From assembly GCF_003443535.1 (NCBI RefSeq), contig NZ_CP031946.1:992001-1056000 (forward strand): a DNA stretch of 64,000 nucleotides, read 5' to 3'. Shown one piece after another: positions 49,374-60,785 of the stretch (positions are counted from its first letter, which is position 1; each line of letters begins with the position of its first letter). The DNA is from Ruegeria sp. AD91A. Its GTDB lineage: Bacteria; Pseudomonadota; Alphaproteobacteria; Rhodobacterales; Rhodobacteraceae. The translations under genes were made by a program, and so were the position numbers. The notes below the pieces were generated by a model. That model saw only the letters and a program-made list of their open reading frames with translations. It did no database searches and was not told the origin of the DNA.

Positions 49374-49400
49374 AAAAAGGAGCCTTCCGGCTCCTTTTTT
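49374..49400. terminator. Bidirectional terminator
   Basis: AAAAAGGAGCC (49374-49384) pairs with GGCTCCTTTTT (49389-49399) over TTCC, with T-runs on both strands. It serves the tiny plus-strand gene and the minus-strand HD operon (stop at 49411). Confidence 0.88.
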
Positions 49401-49410
49401 CCTTTGTTGT

Positions 49411-50574
49411 CTAGTGATGAAGAGCCTCGCCGCTTTGGAAATACGCAGCCAGTTGCGGTTGCAGCCAATCCCAAAGCCGAGGAGACCCCGCTGCAATTGC
49501 AGGCTGAACTCGCGCCTCAAGCTGGGCATATGTTACCTTGTAATCGACCCATGACCCGCCACCGGTTTCCAGATTGGCGATAGGTGTCTGAAAACGGTCG
49601 ACGGCTTTGGCGAACTTGGCGTCTGGGCTGTCTGCAGCTTCAAACTCTTGCCACAGCGTGGTGAAGCCCTTGCATTGAGTGTCAGGCAACAGGCCAAACA
49701 ACCGCTTGGCCGCCGCTTGTTCCTTGGCGGCTTGCGCCGCGTGATCGACCTGCCCGTGGATCGGATTATCGCCGGCGTCGATTTCGACGATATCGTGCAG
49801 CAACAGCATCTGAATCACCCGATCAACACTGATCTTCTGAGGCGCGCTTTCAGACAGGACCCAGGCGTAGAGCATGATGTGCCACGAGTGTTCCGCCGAG
49901 TTTTCAAAACGATCACCCGCCATCAGCCGCGAGGCGCGGAGAACGGATTTCAGCTGATCGGCTTCAGTCAGAAACGGCAACCGGGTCGTAAACGCATTGG
50001 CGCGCGTATCTGTGCCGGCCAGAAGGTTGATGGCATGCTCGTAGGCCAACGGAAAAACCTGTGCCAGATAGGCTGCACGGCCGCCTTCGAGATTTGAACG
50101 CGCTATGTCCACGTGGTCCGGATTGGGGTTAGGGGCACACAGAACCTGAAACAGTGGCTGACACCGGTCCAGTATCTTGGCAAACCGGGCGTCGGGGGAC
50201 TGATCCTCCTCGAATTCACGCCAGAAAGCGTGGAGCGCATCAGCCTGATCCTTTGGCAAAAGTCCAAACAACTCCAAAGCTGCGGCTTGCTCAGCCTTGG
50301 CAACCGAAGCCCAATCTGTTTCAAGATGAATTGGGTGGTCGCCAACAACGATCTCAACCAGATCATGTAGCAAAAGCATACGGATGACCCGATCAATCGA
50401 GACATCCGACCCCGCCAACGGGGCCATGACCAGGGCCCACAAGGCCAGATGCCAGCTGTGCTCCGCGGAATTCTCGGGCCTCGACTGGTCAAGCAGGACA
50501 TTTGCCCGCTCGACCATTTTCAGTTCGTCAGCCCGTTTCAGAAATGCGATTTGCGCCGACAAACGGTCGGTCAT
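49411..50574 (-). CDS. Tandem double HD-domain hydrolase (YfbR/HDDC2-like)
   Basis: 387 residues composed of two homologous halves. Half 1 (about 1-190) has RPENSAEHSWHLALWAL, MLLLHDLVEIVVGDHPIH and LFGLLPKDQ; half 2 (about 195-387) has RFENSAEHSWHIMLYAW, MLLLHDIVEIDAGDNPIH and LFGLLPDTQ. Each keeps the H...HD...D metal ligands. Single-domain relatives are about 190 residues and hydrolyse deoxynucleoside monophosphates or similar; a fused pair is an internal dimer. It overlaps the upstream small gene by 4 bp and ends at a terminator. Confidence 0.88.
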   Translation of the reverse strand: MTDRLSAQIAFLKRADELKMVERANVLLDQSRPENSAEHSWHLALWALVMAPLAGSDVSIDRVIRMLLLHDLVEIVVGDHPIHLETDWASVAKAEQAAALELFGLLPKDQADALHAFWREFEEDQSPDARFAKILDRCQPLFQVLCAPNPNPDHVDIARSNLEGGRAAYLAQVFPLAYEHAINLLAGTDTRANAFTTRLPFLTEADQLKSVLRASRLMAGDRFENSAEHSWHIMLYAWVLSESAPQKISVDRVIQMLLLHDIVEIDAGDNPIHGQVDHAAQAAKEQAAAKRLFGLLPDTQCKGFTTLWQEFEAADSPDAKFAKAVDRFQTPIANLETGGGSWVDYKVTYAQLEARVQPAIAAGSPRLWDWLQPQLAAYFQSGEALHH

Positions 50575-50816
50575 TGTTTTTCGATGGCCTTCAGTTTGGC
50601 GCGATGCGCAGACAGGCGTTTGATTACAAACTGCCTGGCCTTCCGTTCAGCCAAACGAACACGAATTTCCGTCAGAAACGCTTCTTCCAGAGACTGAGAT
50701 GCTGCCCCGAGCACTTCACCAACTTCGACAAAAAATCTGTCTTCGCCTGTCTCATCCATAACCTTCATCGTATCTTCGGCCAGTTTGGCCGCAAGAGATG
50801 TGATGGTGTCGGACAT
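50571..50816 (-). CDS. Conserved-looking hypothetical protein (81 aa)
   Basis: 81 mostly helical, charged residues (MSDTITSLAAKLAEDTMKVM ... EEAFLTEIRVRLAERKARQF). No membrane segment or known motif. It is coupled on both sides: its ATG overlaps the hydrolase stop (TAATG) and its stop overlaps the HD gene ATG (ATGA). The tight coupling is the main evidence that it is real. Confidence 0.72.
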   Translation of the reverse strand: MSDTITSLAAKLAEDTMKVMDETGEDRFFVEVGEVLGAASQSLEEAFLTEIRVRLAERKARQFVIKRLSAHRAKLKAIEKQ

Positions 50817-51469
50817 TAGCGGGTGTTCTCGGTCAGGCGCCGTTTCACATAGTCACTGACCTCGGTGATCATCGTGTCCATGTGTCGATCCTGAAAAAAG
50901 TGATCGGCCCCTTCCACCTCGGTGTGGGTGATGGTGATTCCCTTTTGCTCGTGCAGCTTGTTCACCAGCGAGGTTGTGTCAGCCGGAGGCGCCACCCTGT
51001 CAGCCGTGCCATTGATGATCAGGCCGGAAGACGGGCAGGGGGCAAGGAACGAAAAATCGTACATGTTTGCAGGGGGCGATACACTGATGAATCCCGTGAT
51101 TTCAGGGCGGCGCATCAGCAGTTGCATACCGATCCACGCACCGAACGAGAAACCTGCAACCCAGCAGTGCTTCGAATTGTTGTTCATCGATTGCAGGTAA
51201 TCCAGCGCCGAGGCTGCATCGCTCAGCTCACCCACGCCCTGATCATATTCGCCCTGACTGCGACCGACACCGCGAAAGTTAAAGCGCAACACGGTGAAGC
51301 CCATGTTGTAAAAGGCGTAGTGCAGATTATAGACCACCTTGTTGTTCATGGTCCCGCCGAATTGAGGATGCGGGTGAAGCACGATGGCGATCGGTGCGTC
51401 TTTTTCCTTTTGCGGGTGGTAGCGGCCTTCCAGGCGGCCTTCGGGTCCGGGAAAAATCACCTCGGGCAT
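50816..51469 (-). CDS. Alpha/beta hydrolase of the KANL3/Tex30-like 'dienelactone-type' family
   Basis: About 217 residues from ATG 51469 (MPEVIFPGPEGRLEGRYHPQ). The pattern is IAIVLHPHPQFGGTMNNKVV, VLRFNFRGVGRSQGEYDQG, VAGFSFGAWIGMQLL (nucleophile elbow, Ser in GFSFG), NGTADRVAPP (acid region) and EGADHFFQDR (His). This is a common bacterial alpha/beta hydrolase with unknown substrate. A start at 51511 would add 14 residues and run into the divergent promoter. Confidence 0.85.
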   Translation of the reverse strand: MPEVIFPGPEGRLEGRYHPQKEKDAPIAIVLHPHPQFGGTMNNKVVYNLHYAFYNMGFTVLRFNFRGVGRSQGEYDQGVGELSDAASALDYLQSMNNNSKHCWVAGFSFGAWIGMQLLMRRPEITGFISVSPPANMYDFSFLAPCPSSGLIINGTADRVAPPADTTSLVNKLHEQKGITITHTEVEGADHFFQDRHMDTMITEVSDYVKRRLTENTR

Positions 51470-51515
51470 GTGTGCTTTGGTCCTGTCTTTTTCGTACAGA
51501 TGCCCGGACATACTT

Positions 51516-51528
51516 GACGATAATCGTC
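51516..51528. promoter_or_regulatory. Palindrome in the hydrolase/iscR intergenic region
   Basis: GACGATAATCGTC is a perfect 6+1+6 palindrome 8 bp from the Irr-like box. It may be an operator, for instance for IscR; this is not established. Confidence 0.4.
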
Positions 51529-51535
51529 GGGCACC

Positions 51536-51550
51536 TTAGAACGGTTCTAA
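51536..51550. promoter_or_regulatory. Irr-type iron control box upstream of iscR-suf
   Basis: TTAGAACGGTTCTAA is a perfect palindrome of TTAGAA-N3-TTCTAA, matching the published Irr/ICE pattern TTTAGAANNNTTCTAAA, 101 bp before iscR. This supports iron/heme control of the suf operon by Irr. Confidence 0.72.
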
Positions 51551-51650
51551 TTACATTGCATGGCGCTTTTTTACGCTGCCAGTCGGAGATACGCACTGGC
51601 AGCGTCGGCGTCAATGATTTCGCGCAAATCCTGCTGAGAGGAGACATGGA

Positions 51651-52109
51651 ATGAAGCTGTCGACCAAGGGGCGTTACGCAATGGTCGCTCTGGCGGATAT
51701 AGCGCTTCATCCGACAGAAAGCTTGGTGACGCTTGGGGAAATCTCCGAGAGGCAGGACATCTCGTTACCGTATCTCGAGCAGCTCTTTGTCAAACTGCGT
51801 CGGGCGGACTTGGTGTCTTCCGTTCGCGGACCCGGTGGCGGGTACCGACTGGCTCGCCCTGCGTCTGAAATTCGCGTTGTCGAGATACTGGCGGCCGTAG
51901 ACGAAACCGTTGATGCCCTGCAAAAAGGGGCAGGAGCGTCCGGAGCTTCATCCGGCAGTCGTGCGCAATCGTTGACCAATCGGCTTTGGGAAAGTCTCAG
52001 CGCACATGTCTATGTGTTCCTGCATCAAACCCGCTTGTCGGATGTGATCAAGAACGACCTCGCCCCGTGCCCGGCCGTTCCGAGCCTGTTTTCTGTTGTA
52101 GATGAATGA
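51651..52109 (+). CDS. iscR: IscR-type Rrf2-family Fe-S regulator with a single cysteine
   Basis: 152 residues. The Rrf2 winged helix is clear: MKLSTKGRYAMVALADIALH, SLVTLGEISERQDISLPYLE, SSVRGPGGGYRLARPASEI. Enteric IscR uses three Cys and a His for its cluster; here the only Cys is near residue 140 (LAPCPAV). One-cysteine IscR is known from Rhodobacter sphaeroides and binds an Fe-S cluster while repressing iron-sulfur genes. It heads the suf operon, so it is the likely autoregulator. Confidence 0.92.
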   Translation: MKLSTKGRYAMVALADIALHPTESLVTLGEISERQDISLPYLEQLFVKLRRADLVSSVRGPGGGYRLARPASEIRVVEILAAVDETVDALQKGAGASGASSGSRAQSLTNRLWESLSAHVYVFLHQTRLSDVIKNDLAPCPAVPSLFSVVDE

Positions 52110-52159
52110 ACTGAACAGGCGAGGTAAGAAATGAAGTCTGCCGGCAAAAAGATGTATCT

Positions 52160-53203
52160 ATGAAACGTGTTTATCTGGATCACAACGCAACAACGCCGCT
52201 GCGTCCAGAAGCGAGGGACGCGATGATTGCGGCCATGGATGTCTGTGGCAACCCCTCGTCGGTTCATGCGGAAGGTCGTGCCGCCAAAGCTCTGATCGAA
52301 CGTGCTCGGGCTCAGGTTGCATCGGCCTTTGGGGCGGATGGAGCGGATATTGTTTTTACATCTGGTTCAACCGAAGGTGCGGCGCTGACATTGTCGAGGC
52401 GCCAATTGCACGGTGCAGCGATTGAGCATGACGCGGTAAGAGCTTGGATCAAAGAGGATCTTTCGGTTTCTGAGTTCGGAGACGTGCAGGTGGCCGCACC
52501 TGAAATGTCGACATTGCAACTGGCAAACTCAGAGACAGGGATTGTTCAAACACTGCCGTCCGGTCTGGCCGTGACAGACGCCACACAGGCTTTTGGCAAG
52601 CTGCCCCTCGCGTTCAACTGGATGAGTGCGCAGATGGCCTTGGTTTCCGCCCATAAGCTGGGCGGCCCAAAGGGTGTCGGTGCCGTTGTGATGAAGCGAG
52701 GAACAGATCTGGCGGCGCAGATCAAGGGGGGCGGCCAGGAAATGGGCCGCAGGTCTGGGACCGAAAATGTCATTGGTATCGTGGGGTTCGGCGCGGCAGC
52801 TGAAGCTGCAGCACGGGATCTGGCCAATGGCGTTTGGGAGCAGGTCGAAGAATTTAGAAATATTCTAGAAAACGCTCTTGAGGCCGCTGTAAAATCACCT
52901 ATTTTTGTCGGGAAAGGGCGGCGACGCTTGCCGAACACCCTGTGTTTTGCTGCGCCCGGTTGGAAGGGTGAAACCCAGGTCATGCAGATGGACCTGTCGG
53001 GTTTTGCCGTCAGTGCGGGCTCTGCCTGTTCCAGTGGCAAGGTTCGTGCCAGCGCGGTGCTTACCGCAATGGGTTTTGACGAGGAGACAGCCAGCAGCGC
53101 AATCCGCGTGTCGCTGGGACCTCGGACAACGGAAGAAGATGTGCTGCGTTTCGCCGAGACGTGGCTTGAGAAAGAGAAAAAGCATCGCGCGCGAGCTGCG
53201 TGA
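52160..53203 (+). CDS. Class V aminotransferase, IscS/NifS-like cysteine desulfurase
   Basis: 347 residues of the NifS/IscS type: RVYLDHNATTPLRPEARDAM at the start, FTSGSTEGAALT, the PLP Lys in SAHKLGGPKGVGAVV and the catalytic Cys in VSAGSACSSGKVRAS. It takes sulfur from cysteine for Fe-S assembly. It is distinct from the SufS-type enzyme at the end of the operon, so the operon has two desulfurases. Lies 50 bp after iscR and 18 bp before sufB. Confidence 0.9.
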   Translation: MKRVYLDHNATTPLRPEARDAMIAAMDVCGNPSSVHAEGRAAKALIERARAQVASAFGADGADIVFTSGSTEGAALTLSRRQLHGAAIEHDAVRAWIKEDLSVSEFGDVQVAAPEMSTLQLANSETGIVQTLPSGLAVTDATQAFGKLPLAFNWMSAQMALVSAHKLGGPKGVGAVVMKRGTDLAAQIKGGGQEMGRRSGTENVIGIVGFGAAAEAAARDLANGVWEQVEEFRNILENALEAAVKSPIFVGKGRRRLPNTLCFAAPGWKGETQVMQMDLSGFAVSAGSACSSGKVRASAVLTAMGFDEETASSAIRVSLGPRTTEEDVLRFAETWLEKEKKHRARAA

Positions 53204-53221
53204 TCTGACGGAGGGTAAGTC

Positions 53222-54741
<1,520 letters not shown>

Positions 54742-54742
<1 letters not shown>

Positions 54743-54945
54743 TGACGCGGGCGTCACGAAACGGCATCCGGAAAGAAGACGTGCTGACCTGGCTGGGGTA
54801 CGCATTGCCGGTTCTTGGCGGTCTGCTTGGCATGGCTTACGTCAACATCAACCACATGGAATTCATCAACCCGGTTTGGGCGGTTGGCGGAGGGGCGATC
54901 CTGGGCTGGATCGCCGCGAGGTTGATCCGCAAGTTTCTGGGATAA
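54742..54945 (+). CDS. Small two-helix membrane protein inside the suf operon
   Basis: 67 residues with two hydrophobic segments (LTWLGYALPVLGGLLGMAYV and VGGGAILGWIAARLI) around NHMEFINP, and a basic C-terminus (RKFLG). Start overlaps the sufB stop by one base, so translation is coupled. No family is recognised; it sits between sufB and sufC, where standard suf operons have nothing. Confidence 0.75.
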
Positions 54946-54994
54946 GAAGGTTTCGGGGCCAGAGTGCCCCTTGCGATACGCAAAAGGATAAAAA

Positions 54995-55750
54995 ATGCTG
55001 GAAATCAAGAATCTGCACGTAAAGCTTGAAGAAGAAGACAAGCAGATCTTAAAGGGTGTGGACCTGACGGTTGAGGCCGGCAAGGTACACGCAATCATGG
55101 GGCCGAACGGGTCAGGCAAGTCAACACTCAGCTACGTGCTGTCGGGTCGCGACGGGTACGAAGTGACCGAGGGTTCTGCCACGCTGGACGGTAATGACCT
55201 ACTGGAGATGGAACCGGAAGAACGTGCTGCGGCCGGCGTTTTCCTTGCGTTCCAGTACCCAGTCGAAATTCCGGGCGTGGGAAACATGACGTTCCTGCGC
55301 ACCGCTGTGAATGCGCAACGCAAGGCGCGCGGTGAGGATGAACTGTCCGCTGCGGATTTCCTCAAGGAAGTGCGTGCCAAAGCCAAGACGCTGAAGATCG
55401 ACGCGGATATGCTCAAGCGTCCGGTCAATGTTGGTTTCTCGGGTGGTGAAAAAAAGCGCAATGAAATCCTGCAGATGGCAATGCTGGAACCCAAGATGTG
55501 CATCATGGACGAAACCGACTCGGGTCTGGATGTGGACGCGATGAAACTCGTCGCTGAAGGCGTGAATGCGTTGCGCGATGAAAGTCGTGGGTTCCTGGTC
55601 ATTACGCATTATCAGCGCCTGCTGGATCACATCAAACCTGACGTTGTTCACATCATGGCCGATGGCCGCATTGTCAAAACCGGTGGCCCCGATCTGGCGC
55701 TTGAGGTTGAAAACAACGGTTATGCCGACATTCTTGCCGAGGTGAACTGA
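54995..55750 (+). CDS. sufC: Suf ATPase SufC
   Basis: 251 residues of an ABC ATPase: Walker A MGPNGSGKSTLSYVLSG, Q-loop FLAFQYPVEIPGVGNMTFLR, signature NVGFSGGEKKRNEILQMAML, Walker B CIMDETDSGLDVDAM, H-loop VITHYQRLLDHI. The SGGEKKRNE signature is that of SufC. Powers the SufBC2D scaffold in the cytoplasm. AAAAGGATA precedes ATG; it overlaps sufD start by one base. Confidence 0.96.
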   Translation: MLEIKNLHVKLEEEDKQILKGVDLTVEAGKVHAIMGPNGSGKSTLSYVLSGRDGYEVTEGSATLDGNDLLEMEPEERAAAGVFLAFQYPVEIPGVGNMTFLRTAVNAQRKARGEDELSAADFLKEVRAKAKTLKIDADMLKRPVNVGFSGGEKKRNEILQMAMLEPKMCIMDETDSGLDVDAMKLVAEGVNALRDESRGFLVITHYQRLLDHIKPDVVHIMADGRIVKTGGPDLALEVENNGYADILAEVN

Positions 55751-57030
55751 TGGCCTTGCCCGAAGTCAAACAATCCGCAACCGAGGCACGGCTGTCTGCT
55801 CTAACCATGCCTGACGCGGGATGTACCCGCGCCGCGCGCGAAGACGCGCTGGCCCGTGTTCTGGAAACCGGTCTGCCTGGGCGGCGTGACGAATACTGGA
55901 AGTACACTCAACCGGATACGCTGGTCTCACCAGACGCAACCCCGGCTGCGGTGTTTGCTGATGACGAGCCGTTGATGTTCAGCGAACTCGACCGGCTGAA
56001 CATCGTCTTTGTGGACGGTGAATTCAGTGCCGAAGAGTCGGACGACCTATCGCTGGAAGGCGTGACCATTGATCGACTTGAGGACATCTGCTGCAAGGAC
56101 ATTCATTGGGCGAAAGACCTGTATGGCGTACTTGAAACGCGCGGTCAGTCCCCGGTCCAGCGCCCCTTGGCGGCACTGAATACGGCCTTTGCATCAGATG
56201 GCGTGGCGATTCACGTTACTGGCAAACCGTCCAAACCGATCAACCTGATCTATCGTCATGCGTCGCCGACCTCTGATGCGATCCTGCACCATATCGTTCG
56301 CGTGGAAAGCGACGCCGAGGCGACCATTCTGGAAACCGGCCCGGCGGCGTCACGCTTCAACAAATGCATGGAGATCGACATTGCTGACAAGGGCACGCTG
56401 CACCATGTGCGCGCGCAGGGCAGGGATCATGAGCGTCGCGCTGCGACCCATTTATTTACCCGACTGGGCACGGAGTCGGTCTACAAGTCCTTCACACTGA
56501 CTGTGAATGGCGTGCTGACCCGCAATGAGCAGATTGTCGAGCTGACCGGCGATGACGCCATTGCACATGTCGCAGGGGCATGCGTTGGTGATGGCGACTT
56601 CCACCATGATGACACGGTTTTCATCACCCATGACGCGGTGAATTGCGAAAGCCGCCAGGTTTTCAAGAAAGTGCTGCGCAACGGGGCGACCGGTGTGTTT
56701 CAGGGCAAGATCCTTGTGAAGGAAGGTGCCCAGAAGACTGACGGTTATCAGATCAGCCAATCGCTGCTTCTGGACGGTGACAGCCAGTTCCTCGCCAAGC
56801 CTGAACTTGAGATCTACGCCGATGATGTGGCGTGTTCGCACGGTTCGACCTCGGGTGCGATCGACGAAACCGCGCTGTTTTATCTGCGGTCCCGTGGTGT
56901 TCCGACCAAAGACGCGACCAACATGCTGACATTGGCTTTCCTGGCCGAAGCGGTGGATGAGATCGAAGACAGCGCTCTGGCGGAAGAGATCGTAAGCCGT
57001 CTGGAAGGGTGGCTGGCGCGTCGTAGTTGA
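55750..57030 (+). CDS. sufD: Fe-S scaffold subunit SufD
   Basis: 426 residues. Matches SufD: LPGRRDEYWKYTQPDTLV in the N-terminal part, then HHIVRVESDAEATILETGPA and the C-terminal PELEIYADDVACSHGSTSGA, IDETALFYLRSRGV with the conserved His and Cys used with SufB. Lies directly after sufC (TGATG overlap) and overlaps the next gene by 4 bp. Confidence 0.95.
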   Translation: MALPEVKQSATEARLSALTMPDAGCTRAAREDALARVLETGLPGRRDEYWKYTQPDTLVSPDATPAAVFADDEPLMFSELDRLNIVFVDGEFSAEESDDLSLEGVTIDRLEDICCKDIHWAKDLYGVLETRGQSPVQRPLAALNTAFASDGVAIHVTGKPSKPINLIYRHASPTSDAILHHIVRVESDAEATILETGPAASRFNKCMEIDIADKGTLHHVRAQGRDHERRAATHLFTRLGTESVYKSFTLTVNGVLTRNEQIVELTGDDAIAHVAGACVGDGDFHHDDTVFITHDAVNCESRQVFKKVLRNGATGVFQGKILVKEGAQKTDGYQISQSLLLDGDSQFLAKPELEIYADDVACSHGSTSGAIDETALFYLRSRGVPTKDATNMLTLAFLAEAVDEIEDSALAEEIVSRLEGWLARRS

Positions 57031-57515
57031 TGGCCGTTTCGTCAGACATACTGGCCACATACCGGGGGCCGGGGCGCGTGGTGCGTCGGCTTCTTGAAAT
57101 GGGTCAGCGGGAAGACAGGGCGCTGGTGTTTGTCATGGCCTTTTGCGTGGTGGCCTTTGTCGCGCAATTGCCCAGCCTTGCCCGAAAAGCGCACTTGGAA
57201 GGGCTTGAGCTAAATATGCTGTTGGGCGGGGCCTTGCTGGGCACTGTCATCATCCTGCCGCTGTTCTTCTACGCGCTGGCTTTTGCATCTTTTGGAGCCG
57301 CCCGTTTGGTCGGAGGGCGCGGAACAGCTTACGGAGCCCGTCTTGCGTTGTTCTGGGCACTGCTGTCATCAACCCCTCTGGTTCTGTTGAATGGTCTGGT
57401 CGCCGGGTTCATCGGACCGGGGCCGGCATTGACTCTGGTCGGTTTGATCTGGCTCGGGGTGTTTTTCTGGTTCTGGCTGGCCGGTCTCAGACAAGCGCAA
57501 AGGCAAGCAGAATGA
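57027..57515 (+). CDS. Yip1-like membrane protein 1 of the suf operon
   Basis: 162 residues, about four to five membrane helices (ALVFVMAFCVVAFVAQLPSL, MLLGGALLGTVIILPLFFYA, LALFWALLSSTPLVLLNGLV, LTLVGLIWLGVFFWFWLAGL). The layout, with LARKAHLEG before the second helix, fits small YIP1/PF04893-type proteins. It overlaps sufD (4 bp) and the next gene (4 bp). Function in Fe-S assembly has not been shown to my knowledge. Confidence 0.78.
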   Translation: MMAVSSDILATYRGPGRVVRRLLEMGQREDRALVFVMAFCVVAFVAQLPSLARKAHLEGLELNMLLGGALLGTVIILPLFFYALAFASFGAARLVGGRGTAYGARLALFWALLSSTPLVLLNGLVAGFIGPGPALTLVGLIWLGVFFWFWLAGLRQAQRQAE

Positions 57516-58069
57516 ACGTTGTTAACCTTGCCGTTCAAACTGTGATCAATCCGGCCGTGGTCGCCCGGCAGTTATTGAATATCCGCCTCGGGCGCGAGGT
57601 TCTTTGGTTGGCGTTTTTCCTGGCGGTTGTTCTGAGTTGCCTGGTGCAGGTTGGGAGGCTTCAGTTTCTGCCGCTCCAGGAGGGGGAACTGGCGCCAGTA
57701 TCAGAGTCAGTCGGTCTTTACCTGATACGTTCGGCTGCCTTGTTGCTTGTCAGCATTCTGGCGTTTTTGTTTGCAGGGCGCTTACTTGGCGGCGTCGCGA
57801 CGTTTAATGGCATCATGACACTGATAGTCTGGCTGCAATACCTTCAGATCGTTGCGATGCTCATCACTCTTGTTTTGGCGATGGTCCTTCCGTTCTTGAT
57901 GCTGATGTTTTCTCTCGCAACGTTTGTTCTGAGCCTTTACGTCACGCTTCATTTCCTGAATGAAGCCCATAAATTCGGATCGCTCTGGAAAGCATTTGGG
58001 GTCATTTTGTTGGCCGGCGTGGTTGCCGTGCCCTTTGTACTCGCATTGATGCCCAACGCCCCGGTATAG
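57512..58069 (+). CDS. Yip1-like membrane protein 2 of the suf operon
   Basis: 185 residues, about five membrane helices. It begins MNVVNLAVQTVINPAVVARQ, like the start of YIP1-domain proteins (an amphipathic stretch and then 'P..v...'), and has GREVLWLAFFLAVVLSCLVQ and GGVATFNGIMTLIVWLQYLQ. It overlaps the previous membrane-protein gene by 4 bp and precedes sufS by 13 bp. The two proteins may form a heteromeric membrane complex; that is inference. Confidence 0.78.
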   Translation: MNVVNLAVQTVINPAVVARQLLNIRLGREVLWLAFFLAVVLSCLVQVGRLQFLPLQEGELAPVSESVGLYLIRSAALLLVSILAFLFAGRLLGGVATFNGIMTLIVWLQYLQIVAMLITLVLAMVLPFLMLMFSLATFVLSLYVTLHFLNEAHKFGSLWKAFGVILLAGVVAVPFVLALMPNAPV

Positions 58070-58082
58070 GGAAAAGAAAACC

Positions 58083-59303
<1,221 letters not shown>

Positions 59304-59318
59304 TTTTGGTTTCAAAGA

Positions 59319-59350
59319 GGGTGCAACAATCACGATTTTCAGTTGCACCC
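59319..59350 (+). terminator. Hairpin after sufS
   Basis: GGGTGCAAC (59319-59327) pairs perfectly with GTTGCACCC (59342-59350) around a 14-base loop. There is no T-run after it, so it may act as a 3' stabiliser or a factor-dependent end. Confidence 0.5.
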
Positions 59351-59380
59351 GGATTGGAACAAGGTTAGCTAACGGCCAAG

Positions 59381-59457
<77 letters not shown>

Positions 59458-59783
59458 AAAATCAATCACATTTTTAAATGATCTCGGCAGAATAGCTGTG
59501 AGGGCGAGAAACTCATTTCAGCTCAGATTCCTTTGACTTCATTTTGGTTCCGTTCAACTTTGGTACCATCAGTTCGCCCGCAACCACTTGAGTTCGGACG
59601 GTTTTCAGGAACAAACGGGTGTGATTTCGGGGCCTTGTGGAGTTCCACGGCGTTTCTCCTCCTTTGAGTTGCTGTCAAAAGGGAGGTTTCAACGTCGACG
59701 AACCTTTAGGTTTCAGTGTTGTGCCTTCTTCCTATGTTTGAGAATGGTCGTGCACCCAACTCAGTGCTCAAGTCTTTCCCTGT
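59458..59783. other. Non-coding stretch downstream of tRNA-Arg
   Basis: 326 bp up to the LysR stop with no convincing gene; frames here have no recognised family. I see TTTTGGTTCC and CTTTGGTACC as a loose direct repeat but no copy of the tRNA 3' end that would mark an attachment site. Confidence 0.5.
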
Positions 59784-60683
59784 TCAATCGCGTCTCATCT
59801 CGTTGAACCGGTCTGCAAAGAAGTCAATCAAGGTGCGAATGCGTTGCGGTAGAAATGTCGTTTCAGGGCGCAGAAGGAACACACCACCACCAGCATCCGG
59901 ACATGCGTATTCCTTCAGCAATGGAAGAAGGCGTCCCTTGTTGATATCGCTCGCGGTGAGGAACTCAGGCAGCCATGCAATGCCGCGCCCCGATATACAC
60001 GCCGCATGGAGCGCTTCCAGGTTGTTGCATGAAAAGCCCGATCCAAGCCGCGCGTTTCCGCCCTGTGGCTGAGCAAATCCCCAATCTGAAAGCTGCCTTT
60101 CCTGCCCCAGACGCAGACATCTGTGGATCGTGAGATCCTCGGGCTTTCCGGGACTGCCGTGTTGTTCAATATAGGAAGGCGCCGCACACAGAATGCGTGG
60201 GTTGTTCATAAGTTTTCGTGAGACGAGCGACGAGTCCGGCAATATCCCTGTTCGGATTGAGAGATCAAAGCCTTCGCCGATCAGGTCGATGATCTTGTCC
60301 GTCAACAACAGCTCAACCTCGACCTCCGGGTGGTGTTCCATGAATTCGATCACAAGGGGCACTACAAACCGTCGCCCAAGCGCGGCTGAACTTGTCAGGC
60401 GTACCGTGCCGCGCAACGTGGAAGCATCATCTGAGATATCCTCTTCCAGTGCTGTCAGGCGGGCAATCAGGTCACGTGCTTCCTCTGCATATCTCCGACC
60501 TGCTTCAGTCAGAGTCATCCGTCGGGTCGAGCGGACCAGAAGCGGCACATTCAACCGCTGCTCCAGTTGGTGGACCCTCTTGCCAACGGCAGAAGGGGTG
60601 TATCCCAACGCTCTGGCTGCGGCAGAAAAGCTGCCATGATCAACAACAGCCAACAGGATTTCCAGCTCGGTCTTCTGTGACAT
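59784..60683 (-). CDS. LysR-family transcriptional regulator
   Basis: 299 residues. The winged HTH is HGSFSAAARALGYTPSAVGK ... RLNVPLLVRSTRRMTLTEAG, followed by a periplasmic-binding-like effector domain (TVRLTSSAALGRRFVVPLVI, GFDLSIRTGILPDSSLVSRK). Divergent from the ene-reductase gene, 102 bp away, which is the usual layout for a LysR regulator and its target. Confidence 0.92.
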   Translation of the reverse strand: MSQKTELEILLAVVDHGSFSAAARALGYTPSAVGKRVHQLEQRLNVPLLVRSTRRMTLTEAGRRYAEEARDLIARLTALEEDISDDASTLRGTVRLTSSAALGRRFVVPLVIEFMEHHPEVEVELLLTDKIIDLIGEGFDLSIRTGILPDSSLVSRKLMNNPRILCAAPSYIEQHGSPGKPEDLTIHRCLRLGQERQLSDWGFAQPQGGNARLGSGFSCNNLEALHAACISGRGIAWLPEFLTASDINKGRLLPLLKEYACPDAGGGVFLLRPETTFLPQRIRTLIDFFADRFNEMRRD

Positions 60684-60785
60684 CTATTCCAAAAACGATC
60701 AAGATTTGATCCAGTTTACCCGATTATCAATACAAGTCATCCAAACTATCTCAGATAAGGACAGAAAAGCCCGAGGAGACCTGCC

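Noticed and set aside
59458..59783. Integrated element at tRNA-Arg
   Set aside because: No integrase gene and no repeated tRNA 3' end were seen before the LysR gene.
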